Shown: positions 35,501 to 47,500 of the stretch, in pieces | Layout: every line of letters begins with the position of its first letter | Numbering within the stretch: position 1 is the stretch's first letter | Source of the DNA: Ixodes scapularis | Lineage: Eukaryota; Arthropoda; Arachnida; Ixodida; Ixodidae | Assembly (NCBI RefSeq): GCF_016920785.2 | Contig: NW_024609857.1 | Span: 74,026,252-74,090,251, forward strand | DNA: 64,000 nucleotides | Reading direction: 5' to 3' | The notes under the pieces: model-generated | The model's input: the letters and a program-made list of their open reading frames with translations, nothing else | Told to the model about the DNA's origin: nothing | Databases searched by the model: none | Made by a program: the position numbers and the translations under genes

Positions 35501-38500
35501 CACGTTGATTATATACATCAAAAAGTTTGTAAATCTATTGGTCTCCTTTGTAAGAATCGGGATGTCTTTCCAGCAGGTGTTATATTACTTTTATATTATT
35601 CTTTGATTTACACTCACTACGTGTATTGCCATTTAGTTTGGGGCCAAACAACGATACAAAATATAACAAAACTACTGCTAACCCAAAAGACGGTTCTTCG
35701 AATTATCGCAAATGTACCCTTCTTGCACCCTTCTCGGGAGCTCTTTCTTAAACATAACGTCATTCCTATTGACCACTTGTACCAATTTTGCCTGCTGGTG
35801 ATGTGTAATATGGCATTAAAACATAATATTTCTTCCCTTTTCGCACTGTCGGGCTTAGCAAAACTAGACCATAAATATGTCACATGTCACGGCGAAATTT
35901 GGAGCGTTTCAATACCTCATACGAATTACGGCTTTACATCATTAAAATATGCATTACTATCTTTACTCAATAAACTCGAAGCCAATGGTATCAGCATCTA
36001 TGGGACATCAAATCGGATGTTGGCAAAAATCATATTACAGACGGCATAATTTTTACCTCTTGTGCCTGGAGTTTTTGTATCTGTGGTGAAACTTGTTTCT
36101 ACTTTAAAAATATTCGTTTTGATGCATTCAAGCTGAGTGCAACAATGTGAATAGTCGTTATTGTGTTTTAGTGCCCATTTTTGTGTTTTCGTTCCGTTTC
36201 CAATGCTGCTTTCCCGCCAAAGTGTGTTAGGGCGCCAGGACCTCGTCAAGCTGCAACCGCAGCTTTTTGTCCTGACGTCCTCCTGTTTTGTATCAACCAG
36301 AATGGGAAATAAAATACATTATTATTATATCAATGAGCGAAATTTGCAAATTTGTCGAGCCAATCCGTATGCTTCCCTGAATCATCCACTGCTCCTAACA
36401 CACAAGTGCAGAGTGGAGAAGCTTGACACCCACACCGGTGAAATCGAGTGCTGCACCAGAAACTGTTTTACCTTTTTAGTATCTTTAGGCGAAAATTACT
36501 ACCATAATATCCCGAGAGGTAGCCCACCTAAAATAAATAGAAAATAGGGTGAAAATAACGGGGCGAGGGGGGGGGGGGGGGGGGGGGGGGGAAAACTGAC
36601 TTTCAATGTGCCATAAAAAAAGAAAAAAAAAAAGTGCTAGTTTTAGATTTTGTGACCCTCGTAACTTGTGATCGCAGGAAGGGGTGGTGAACCAAAGTCA
36701 GCCTTCTCAGTCAGCTATGTTCCCTTATCTCTGTCGTGGTTAAAGGAGCTGTGCAACAGTTTCAGTGCTTTGCTTAAATAATTTGGGAGTTGGTGTCTCG
36801 ACCTTTCTGAAGTAAAGAACAAAAAACCGCTTTTGCCTGCATGTCCTAGGTTTTATTTTAGAAATTGACAAAGGTTGAGGTTTTTGGCACCTCTTAACTC
36901 CTTCACTTTCTTCCGAGTCACGTTGCTGTGACATCAATGGGGGCCGCGCGGGGTTCCTGTAAAGCTCTCTCTCTAGAGCCATCAGTGAGCAGCGAGAACT
37001 CATCCGCTCGCGACCGCGTGACCACGTGCTGGCGGGCGCAGCGCATCCGGGTCCGGCCATCCCCGTCCGGCCCTGTCCCCCTCCCCCTCCGGCTTCTGGC
37101 AGCTGTTCCGCTGTTCGCGGTAGCAGATAGAGCTGACGGTTTTGTGGACCTAGGATAGATGGCGCCACAAAAACCCCATATAATGAAAGTTTTGTCAATG
37201 ATACCAGCTTTTGACGCATTTATATTTATGTTGGAACGACAAGATTTATAGAAAAGTTACCTTTTATCGAGCAGGTATTCGCACAATTTGCTATCTTTCT
37301 ACAAAACCCCCATTGACGTCATGACGCGTGTTTCTTACGGGTGCCGCTTGCGGCTGCAAGTCGAGGAATATTCTAATTTTTGCCTCGCGATTACGTGGCA
37401 GAATCGCAACATTTCGAAGGAAGGAGGTGGGTTTTCTGTCCCTTGTGGCAAGACGAAAAATGTCAAGAGTAGAAGATGCCAATTCTTTCAACATTTAAAA
37501 TCGTTGCACAGTTCCTTTAAGTGACATTGTTTTTGCCAAAATCACCATTGGCCAGAGCCTTCCAATTACTAGAAGTGGGCTACCTTTCGGTGTTTCTGGA
37601 AAAATAGCAAATCGTGCCAAAAATAGGGGTGGGCCATCTATCGGGGGTGGGGCATCTTTTGGAATATTACGGTACAGGTTAAATGAAAAATAAAAATTCT
37701 TTAAATATAACTGTCTTTCTTGGTGACTTTATTTTTCATGGGCCAGGAGCAACTTGGAAAACTCAGTCGCCCACACAAAGGGCCAACGAAAACTGATACA
37801 CGGGGTTATAGACCAGATCGGACCTAGTTGCAAAATACTGAGCCGCAAATGTACCACTTCTTAAGATGGAGGTTTGGGCGAGTTGGCTGTTCATGATTTA
37901 ACTCTTTCCTGACTGTGCCCATAGGCCATCGAACACTGGTGATCTATGGTTTCCAAGCGCCGTCAAGAAATTAAATTTTTGTGCGGAGAATGATGTTCCA
38001 CAATCTCGTAGGTAGCCGAAGAATTGTAGTTTCAATCTCGGCGTAGGTTTGAGCCTTGTCGCAAGCTGGTGGGCTGTCAAAAATAGTCCTAGGGCCCTGG
38101 GAGGCACTTGTCTACATGGTTAACTGCTTATATCAGTCTTCGGAACAAAGATGGCATTATTTACATAATTCAACTGTATTGTGGCATATTTTTTAGACCT
38201 CAAGAGCTCTGAGGACACTTTAAATTATGTTATTGGCATTGTTTAAAGAACAACTCCGCTTCATTTTTGTTTTTCAAATAACAATGCAGTCCTCCTCACT
38301 ATCACCTAGGAAGACCACCCATCAAATATTATGACCTAGTTTTGTCCAAACGTTTCTTAAACGGTCCGGCAAACTTTGCAACTCGTCAAGTGGCCGAAAT
38401 CGGCTGACCCGAGCCGGCCAATTGAGGTGTAACCAACATCGCAGTCAAGGCTGCGGCGCGGGCGTAGCCGACATTGAGCGAAATGTCATCGCCGCTTCCC

Positions 38501-41500
38501 CTTTTTGCTTGTTTTTACTTCTCCAGGCGAGCATAATGGGTAATGTCAGCAACGTTCCCTCTCGGCGCACAGTGGCGTAACTGCTGCCTTTATTTGTGTT
38601 TAAATGCCCATTAAGAAATACAAGGGCTGCTGTTCATAATCAATTTAATTTACCACCATGTAAAAATGTTTATGGTCGAAGACTTGTTGAATTCAACGGT
38701 GAATTAATTTGGAATGATATACCCACGGATATTAAGCAGAAATCTAACTTTTTGCCTTTATTAAAAAGTTGCTTTATAACATTCAAGGTTGATGACCTAA
38801 CCATGTCATCTCGTACGCAAGATATTTGTATCTGATGTAACGTTTGCTTCGTGCCGCACGGTGATACGTAGTTTGTGATTGGACCCGATACTAGCCATTG
38901 TGGCTATGGGTCCAAACAGTTGTTGAGTAAATAAATAAATTTGAGAATTAAAAAAAAAAAAAAAAAAAATCTGAAATCTGAATGGGCCTGCGCAGCACGC
39001 TTCTTGGGAGCTGTCGAACCGTCTCACCATGATCCTGCCGTTAGCGCCGTCTCCCGCGTCACAACTGCCGTCGTCGTCTTACCGTTTGTGATTATTGTCT
39101 CAGAGTTTTGTTCACACTACGGACAATACGTGCGCAGACTTATGCCGCAGTTGTGCCAATGTCGTTGAATGTCATAGACACCACACCAAAGCATGGTGAA
39201 GAGCGCTGTGGAGATGACACTTGCACCAGGCACACACCCGTCATTTTGTAGAGGATCACGTGACACCTCGTACCACGTGATAGCCATGTTCTTGGTGGCC
39301 CGAGGCCAATGTTGCTGGACTTTTGATTTCTGTTTGTGTATGAAATTAGATGTAACAATATATATCTCATTTTTCGTGAAGCAAATGGCATAGTGTCTTT
39401 TACTAGTGCTTTTTAATGGGAAATCCCTTATTATCAATTGAGCGAAGTTGCCCATTAACAGATTGTTGTCGGTAAGCATCACTATAATTTCCAATGCTGT
39501 CCACAGCCGGCGTGTACGTTTTATGTTCCCAACAAGGTGGACAAAAATGCTAAACATGAAGGAACTGAAATTGAGGCTGTGACAAAACCAAGGTACAACA
39601 CAAAGAAAGCATTCTGCTGGGGATGTGAGGTGTACTATCTGCATTTCACCATTATAAACATTCCTTCGTTGAAAAGTACATGTGTTACAGAGGCTAAAGG
39701 CCGGTTCACACTGTTACAACCAACTACGATTGAGTCCGACAAAACGGGGTTTCAAGCCGCTTACGATCGCCACTGTTGCTGCGCAGCGCAGTCTTAAGTG
39801 ATCACAAGAGGCTTAAAACCGGGTTCTGTCTGACTTAGTCGTAGTCGGTTGCAACAGTGTGAACCAGCCTTAATTCTCCCACGAACCAAAAATAGACAAC
39901 GTCAGAGTACACTAATTTTCAGAAATAATAGATATGGATGTGGTGCACATTTTGTATATTCAAAATTTTTCATTTATTTGTCGTTTAATTTGAATAGTTC
40001 TAGAAGTGTCTGCGTTTATATACCTTCCACAGATACATTGTATTTTCAAGAAATAAAATTGTAACATCTTTTTCCACATTATAGCGAACTCAGCTTCTTT
40101 TGAAAGAAACAGTAATGGCCGCATTTTGATGTGTCATATTGCCCCATACGCAAGTTAGTCAGGAAAGAAAAAAATCTTTTGCATGAATCTATTTAAAATT
40201 GCTACCTTTCTCGTGGTCAGGAAAGAGTTGAAGGTAACAGCACAATAAATAACTCGCACACTCGGACCACACGCACACCAACAGTGCGTGTGGTTTGAGT
40301 GTATGAGTTATCTTTTACACTGTTACCTTTAAGTCATGAAATGTACCATTGTTTGCAGTGTATTTGATGAAAGCTGTAGAAAAGCAAATAAATTGGGTCT
40401 TTTCATTAATCAATTACAGAGATGAGCTGGCAATCAATCAGACCAGTCATAAGATTTAACCCCCCTGCCTCACAAAAGCTTATAAATATTTTATAACCAG
40501 AGGGGAAGAGTTATAAAGGAAAATGGGATTTGTGGTAGAAAAAAAAAGAAGTAAACAAAGACGCAGTAAATGAAACAACTTTGTTTATTGTTTAACATTG
40601 CTACGAGTGCATTAATTTCTGTGCCATTGTTTTCCCCGGGCGTTGCAGACCTGGTGTGGCTGTCTCCGCTGGTGGTGTGCGTGTTCCTGGCCTTCATCCC
40701 GCTCTGGGTGTACCTGTCGAGGCGCAACCCTTACACCAAGGACGTGCTGTGCACCGGATGGGTGCCCGTCATCTGTGCCATGGGCATTTCGAGGTGGGGC
40801 ATCCTTCCTGAACTTGGCGCTCGAGGCTGGATGGCCAAAATACCTATCCCCTTTTTTTGTTTGCGAGGTGAAAAGTCATTTTATCACGACCCTTCCTGAA
40901 GCGTCGTACCATTGTATAAATTGCACCTACATATTTTTACAGTCAGCGCGGTGATACTGCTTTGATAAGCCTGCTTGTGTGTGTTGTGATGGCAATATAT
41001 ACGCAAGCAGGAGCCAGTTTCACTGTTCTTTCCATTGAATGAAACGAAAAATATAACCCTTGTGGCACATTTCCACATCTAAAGTTCATACCTATAAAAA
41101 AATGCATACAAGTCATGTTGCTACATAAAATGCACCAACAAAAATTTAGGGAAAAAAAAAAAAAACATTACATATTGTATTTACTTGCAGATAGAACACA
41201 TTTTCTTTTCCAAAAAATTTACAGATATTTGGGGAGGGTGTTCATTATGCATGGTAAAATTTTTGCATTTACGCACTTCGCGAAATTATCATTTTAGGTG
41301 CCAATATGATCTGGCAGGGTACTGTGGCACGTCTCCACTGATGGAGACGTGCCACTGTACTCTGCCCTGTAAATTTCAAACCCTTTTTAGGGTGCTTTCA
41401 GCATGCCTTTTTCCAAAGGAGAAGTGCCTTATGAAGCTCACTCAGCACTAAGAGCGACGCAACCGTTTTTAGACCTAACCACTTTCACGATTTCACTGTC

Positions 41501-44500
41501 CGGGGCTGGGCAATTTCTCGACCCCAGCTTCATTAGGTGTGCTCGCCGCTCGGTTCCACTGTTGATCACTTCTGCAACTACACACTTGCAGCCATGAGAG
41601 CGTGTACTGCTATGCTTAGCTTGGCTTGACTTGGCCTGGCCGCTTGGCGGCAAAAGAAAATTGGCTTGGTGGCTAGCTGAGTTGGATTCAGTTCGAGACT
41701 TGTGGAGCCGAAAATCGGAGGTGCATTCATTACACGAGGGGGAAAAGAAAAAACTCCAACTATTGGAGTTTTTGCTTTTGAATTCATTTTGCAAGTGCGT
41801 TCATTATGCGAATAAATATGATATACATAGAAAAATATGATCTAGATCAAGCAGCATCACATTCTCTGGACGTCATGGTCTGTGGACAGTGACAAACCCT
41901 CGTGGGACTTCGATAGCGGTTTTGCATACATGCGTTGAGTGCACTTTGTTTTATAGGGTAGGTGGTGGTCAGCAATCTGTGTGGTAGAATCGGCACCATG
42001 TTAGTTTTTAGGTATCTGTTTGTTACTTATTTTGTTTCATACGTTAGAATCAGGGACGCATCAAAATCTGGCGTTTACGTTATCTGACAGTACTGGCCGC
42101 TTTTAAGTCTCTGATGCAGTTTTGGGCCACCTCTTCTGTTTAGTTACATTTTGAAATGTCACAAGTTAGTCTCTCGAAAGCCCTCTGGATATCTAGGTGA
42201 CAAATAATTGCATGGCACCTATGGAGACTTTTCTTTGGCAAAAAAACTTCTCGTTTTATTCGACCCTGAGGTAATGAGGAATTGTTGCATGTCACAATGT
42301 GAACCTGATTTGTAGCTTCCGTCTTTTTGTCTTGCCTACTGCAATGTTTTCTCATTGAGCAGCAACTGAGCTTGTCATCATCATTTCTGTGCAGCTTTCG
42401 AGAAAAATTCTATGTATAATTTCATAAGTGAAGAGTGTGCATGTGCCAAGATACTCGAGCATGCGGGTGCCCATAGCTTTGGCTTTGTAGTCTCGGAGAG
42501 TAGTCCTCATGTATAAAGCTACTCTACTTACCTACTAAAAATGTGATTGAAGTTTGTGCCGCTCCCCTTTCTGAGCGGAAAAATCTGGAGCACAGAATTC
42601 AGCGGAGGCGCCGGCGGTGTGACAACTGGTGCGTGTCAGCCATTCGCAAGCAGAGGCGCCACCGGCGCCTCTGCTGGATTTTGTTTTCCAGATTTTTCCC
42701 CTCAGAGAGGGGCGTGGCACAAACTCCTATCATATTTTTGTTAGGGAAATAGACGTCGCACGAGCATAATTTTTTATTTCTGGGATGCTAAGATCCCATA
42801 AAATGAGTTATCACCAAGAATAGGCAATCTCAGAAACGTCTTTAGTGCACCTTTGAGGGTTGATTGTCTTTCTATTGCTTTATATTCAGGTGTTCATTAT
42901 GGTGCTTTTAAGCTAAAGACCTACCTGTCTCTTTAAATGGGATTTTATTTTATTTTTTTCTCTCTTTTGCACTTCAGCTTTTGGTCCCATCACCTGATTG
43001 AGTAAACTGGCCAAGTTAGGTTTATGGCACTTTTTTCCAAGCACTTTTTTCTTTTTCTTCCAGTGTTGGTGGCTGTATCCTGGATGCAGCAGTGACCAGG
43101 TTTAGCGGTCTTGCAGTCTTTCAGCCTGTGATAAATGGTAAGCCTCCTAAATACTGTCTCCTCTGCGGTGGCTTGTATGTGCTAGAGAGAGCTTTACTGC
43201 CTATTGCTTAGAGGCCGTTATTTACGTCTTTTTACACTGTTTAGGAGGAAACAGGTTAAATATACTTTAAAGGAATAAAGAAAAAAACTGGTTGACTCAA
43301 CGATTTTAGAATTCAAAAGGAGCACTAACTGTTTTCGCGCCGTTTACAGCTACATTTTTTCATGAGAACCTTTTGAAAAGAGAAAGGGTAGGGACGTGGA
43401 AGAGGAAAATCTAGCACACAGTGGGCTTCTGTAAGTTATGCCACACCGGGTGTGAGCATGTCGCTGCTGCACATTGAAATGAAGGAACTGTGAAAAACTG
43501 TTGCACTGTAGTCATCTATCACTGGACTTAAATGAACCGTGAAAACCTTGTTGCACTATAGTCATCTATCATTGGATCCACCTAGCTGTGTCTTTGCCAC
43601 TTCCCCCAGATGCTTCTTTCTATTGGTGAGCAATCACATAACGGTTTTGTGATGGTTCATATTTCTAATGCACACGATGGAGCACGATGTCAGAGAGGCG
43701 TATGGTCGGCATGGGCATAACCTAAACTTTTGATTAAAAGATTGCTTATAACTAGGCCATACACTTGCCTGTCTTAACTGAAAAACATTGATAAGCATCT
43801 GCCGGTGCCAAAAATACCAAATCGGTTAAAGCCGAAAAACGTTGATATTTGCAAGTAGTTGCTCTAAACGAGGGCTGTTTTGTCAAAAAACCTTTCCTTC
43901 TTAGACGTTTGTCGAGTGCATACCCTTACCTAGAATCAAGCACCTGTCAGTCCTGAATCGGTAGAATCACTTACCTTGGAGACATTGGTTAGGTCATTTA
44001 GCCGGTCACCACAGATTGTCAGAATTTCTTCGTTCTATTCAGGTAAGAGCCTGACGACCATGTTCAAAACTACACTGGCGGTCGTCGTCGGTTGAATCTT
44101 GCATAAGAAGGGAGAGCAACTTGCCTTCCCTGTTGCAGGATACAAATAAAGCAAAACACTCCGGGTGATTATGTTAAGAGGGGACACTACCTGGGAATGT
44201 CAACTTTTGAAATGCTCACTCAATTGGCGGGATATTTGCAGATAATGTTTGTAGGGATATACAGTAAAACCTCGTTATAACAAAGTTGAAGGAGCGGTCG
44301 TAATTATTTCGTTATAACCATTAGTTTGTTATAGCCAATGTCCATTTCTTCTCAATATTAGCAAGCAAGGGGAATTATGATTCCTTTGTTATATCCATTA
44401 GTTTGTTATATCCCATTTTGTTATAACGAGGTTTTACTGTAGAAGGAAGGCATGAAAAGTTTCAGCCCTGCATAGCTTTGCATAGAATCTGCTTCATGAA

Positions 44501-47500
44501 TCTATCGTTGAAGAATGGTGTTGATTACCACATATTTTTCTGGTGAAATGCATACTGGAATACCTGTTGCCTGTTACTATGAAAAGAAATTGCAGAAAAT
44601 ACACACTTTTCAAATAAAAAAACTTCTATTTCTTTTTTTTACTTTTACCAATTTTTGCAAATTACATTTTTTTATAATAAAGGAACATGAAAATGCAAAA
44701 TGTAAGTGTGTAGTAACCGGCTCCATAAAATTTCGGCATATAAGCCGCAAATATTACGTCTCGGTAGTTAACTTATGCCAAAAAGTGGATTGAAAAAAAT
44801 GCATTCAAAGTGCTCGAACCTCTACCTTTTCTTTAGCATTGGGGAACTGAAAATAATTTATAAAAAATTAACTATGCACTGTGAACGCATGAAACTTTCT
44901 GGGAATACTCTCTAGATGTTGGCAGATGTAAATAGAGCATTTTCATAATCAACTGTTTTTTGCAGAAATGTTTTTTCTGGATAGTGTCCCCCCTTAAGGA
45001 CTACTTGGACTTTGGCCCATGTTCAGACTTGTTGTCCAGTGCCCGCAATATGACGGAGGCTTATTGCGGAGAAGGCGCCGTGTAACCGAGCTTTCGGTTG
45101 CACGTCAAAAGATCCCCAGGTAGTCTAATTAATCCTCAGTCCTCCGCAGGGGCGTGCCAGATGCCCGTCGTAGGTTTGGCACGTAAAGCCCCCAAATTTG
45201 ACTTTTTTACACTTGTTGTCCAGGTTTCGCAAGTACTGTAGCATTATAATAAGCATGAAGCATCGTAAGGCTGTATACTAATTGTAAATTAAATTTGAAC
45301 CCTTCATTTTTGTGAGTTGTTTCACCGATGATCATTGTTTTTAGTGTCTGTTCATAGAAAATCTCTGAAATGTGCAGATTTTTTAAAAATAAACGCAGAA
45401 AAACATTTGCTGGTTTTTCTTCTACATAGAGTCGAACTTGACTCTATTGAACCTGGGTATTTTTAGATATTGTCTATTTGGAACAATGAAAACATCCCCT
45501 TGAAAATCCCATGTGAAAGGTTAGACACCTTGTGCATCTGTATCAAACTTCACCACCCCGGAACATTTGATACATCAAACCGCGCGCTGCACCACTGGTA
45601 GCGAGGCTTTCCACGAACACTGCCATCGCTGCATGGTTTGCGTGCGCCGAGGATAAACCGCTCTGGCCACAGGCAGTGAAAGTGAAAGGCGCACAGAGGC
45701 AGAGGAGAAAAGCGACACCCTGCCTCAGCCCTTTAGTTGTGGCAGCCTGCCTCGCTCAGCTCCATTCCTCAAATCTCGCAGGGGTGGGTGGGAACCTGGT
45801 GGCAATCCAGTCGTGCAAGCTGTCGACGTTCCTCGCCCAGCGGTCCAAGATGGGCAGCCACCCGAGCAGCGACAACCAGAGCTGCATCAACCCCTGCTCC
45901 GCCTTCTGTGGGAAAAGTTAGTGACGAGACTCATTCTTTTTTTTCCCTTCCTTTCCTTCCTTGCTCTTCTGCTCGCTCTCCGCGACTTTGGCAAGCAGGA
46001 AAACCTCTTGCCGGACGCTGTCACCGGTAAACGTTTTCGCAAATGCCAGCGCCCCTACGTTACGGCATCCTTAAGGCTCGTTCACACAGTTGCATTTGAC
46101 TGCGTTAAGACTGCTCGCGTCGAGCAATTGCTATGGCAACCCTTATGACGAGCCAATGGGGAGGTGCTGTGCTGCACGACGCAATGCGGTGCAACGCAGT
46201 CGACGCACCTCTGTGAACGAGCCTTTAAGGCCCTCTCGCTCTGTGTCTAAGTGATCGAGATCTGGCTTTAGGAAGGAAGATGGAGCGGCACATACTATAC
46301 CCAAATTCAGTTTTTGACGGTGCATTGCAATACGGACTTTGCCCAGTGTTAACGACGTGGCTCCACGGCTACCCAAGGCATGATGTGTTGCACACGGCGT
46401 CGTGTCAGAGACGACGCAATCTATTCAACATGTTGTCTAGAACAAAGGTGTGCAAACTTTTTAGGCCCAGAACTCCAAAAATAACCAAACGCCATCCGGC
46501 GACCCCACCTTCCTTCCCCCCACCTACCGACGACCCCCTCTTTGCACATCTTCGGACTAGAAGGTATAATGGAGATTAGCGAGCGTAGTAGGGCTGTCTC
46601 CGCCATAGAGTTATTCTAATGAACGCTAGAGGTTCAAGTGGCGCTAGTGTGCTGACGCAAATTGAAGCAGACAGCAACCAGTCCGAAATTGACTTCCGGT
46701 AATGCATTTCTATGGGAAAAAGTGAGTGCATTTTCTCCCTGCGCTCGATCATAAATGCAAATATCCCGAATAATTCGTCCGTACAAGGTAGCTTGGAACA
46801 GTTCTCAGTCAGGCCGATGCAATAATCGGTCAGTTACGGCGTTTTTCTTTCAAATTCATTGCATTTAAAACGGTGCTAAAACGCCTTCGTACGTGTATTT
46901 GTGTGCACTGTCGGACACTGTTAGCGCGAACACGACGTCGGCACTTTTCAGCATGGGGAATATACGTGCCAAACGAACGAAGGACATCTAGAAATAAAGG
47001 ACTGCAAGAAGTACGCAGCAACACTGGATCAGCCACTACTCGTGCATGTACGATCAAAATAAATTGAAGACCATGTAATATATTCGGATTTTTAATAAGT
47101 AAGTATACCGCTTTATTCTTTCTGCTCTGTGCGAAGATGCTTGTTCTAAGTTCAAAATATCACCCGCACGCTCGAAATCCTTGAGAACAAGTGCCCGATA
47201 AAAGCTGCCGTGTAGAGAAAACAATACGAAGAGACACCTTTCACAGCCCACGTACTTTATTCTTTACGTTTTGAATGTTTTTATCCGCTCATGCACGACG
47301 GGGTCAATTTTATATAGTGACAGGACTGGCATATTAGCAATATATAAGCGTCACCGGAATGCTGGCGAGCCTTGAACACACTCTATATTCCTTTTCATTG
47401 TAATGTTGCTTTGAATCGTCGCTTGTTTTTACATACATCCTGCAGAACACACGTTTGGGATTGAAATCTAGCGAAGTTAAACATCGTTCACTGATGAAGA

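Larger units (their letters stand above)
34199..40648 (+). other. SLC41 intron 6
   Basis: A 6450-nt intron (GTGAGC...TTGCAG). In order it holds a diverged hAT MITE, a SINE, a LINE 3' half, a CCGAGAG element with a 25-G run, a second LINE 3' end with poly(A), a GTTCACAC MITE, and a foldback hairpin. 37675-38570 and 39000-39690 show no gene. Confidence 0.75.
40794..43063 (+). other. SLC41 intron 7
   Basis: A 2270-nt intron (GTGGGG...TTCCAG). It contains a TIR element (41172-41826) and a 175-bp MITE (42551-42725). 41830-42540 shows nothing. The 3' end has a long pyrimidine tract. Confidence 0.75.
43138..45781 (+). other. SLC41 intron 8
   Basis: A 2644-nt intron (GTAAGC...TCGCAG). It has a ~55-bp tandem duplication (43486-43577), a TTAA element with a pogo MITE nested in it (44174-44997), and a SINE (45050-45206). 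Other parts show nothing. Confidence 0.75.

Noticed and set aside
35121..36049. Candidate second host gene (226-codon frame)
   Set aside because: The translated motifs are those of LINE reverse transcriptase, with an upstream frameshift.
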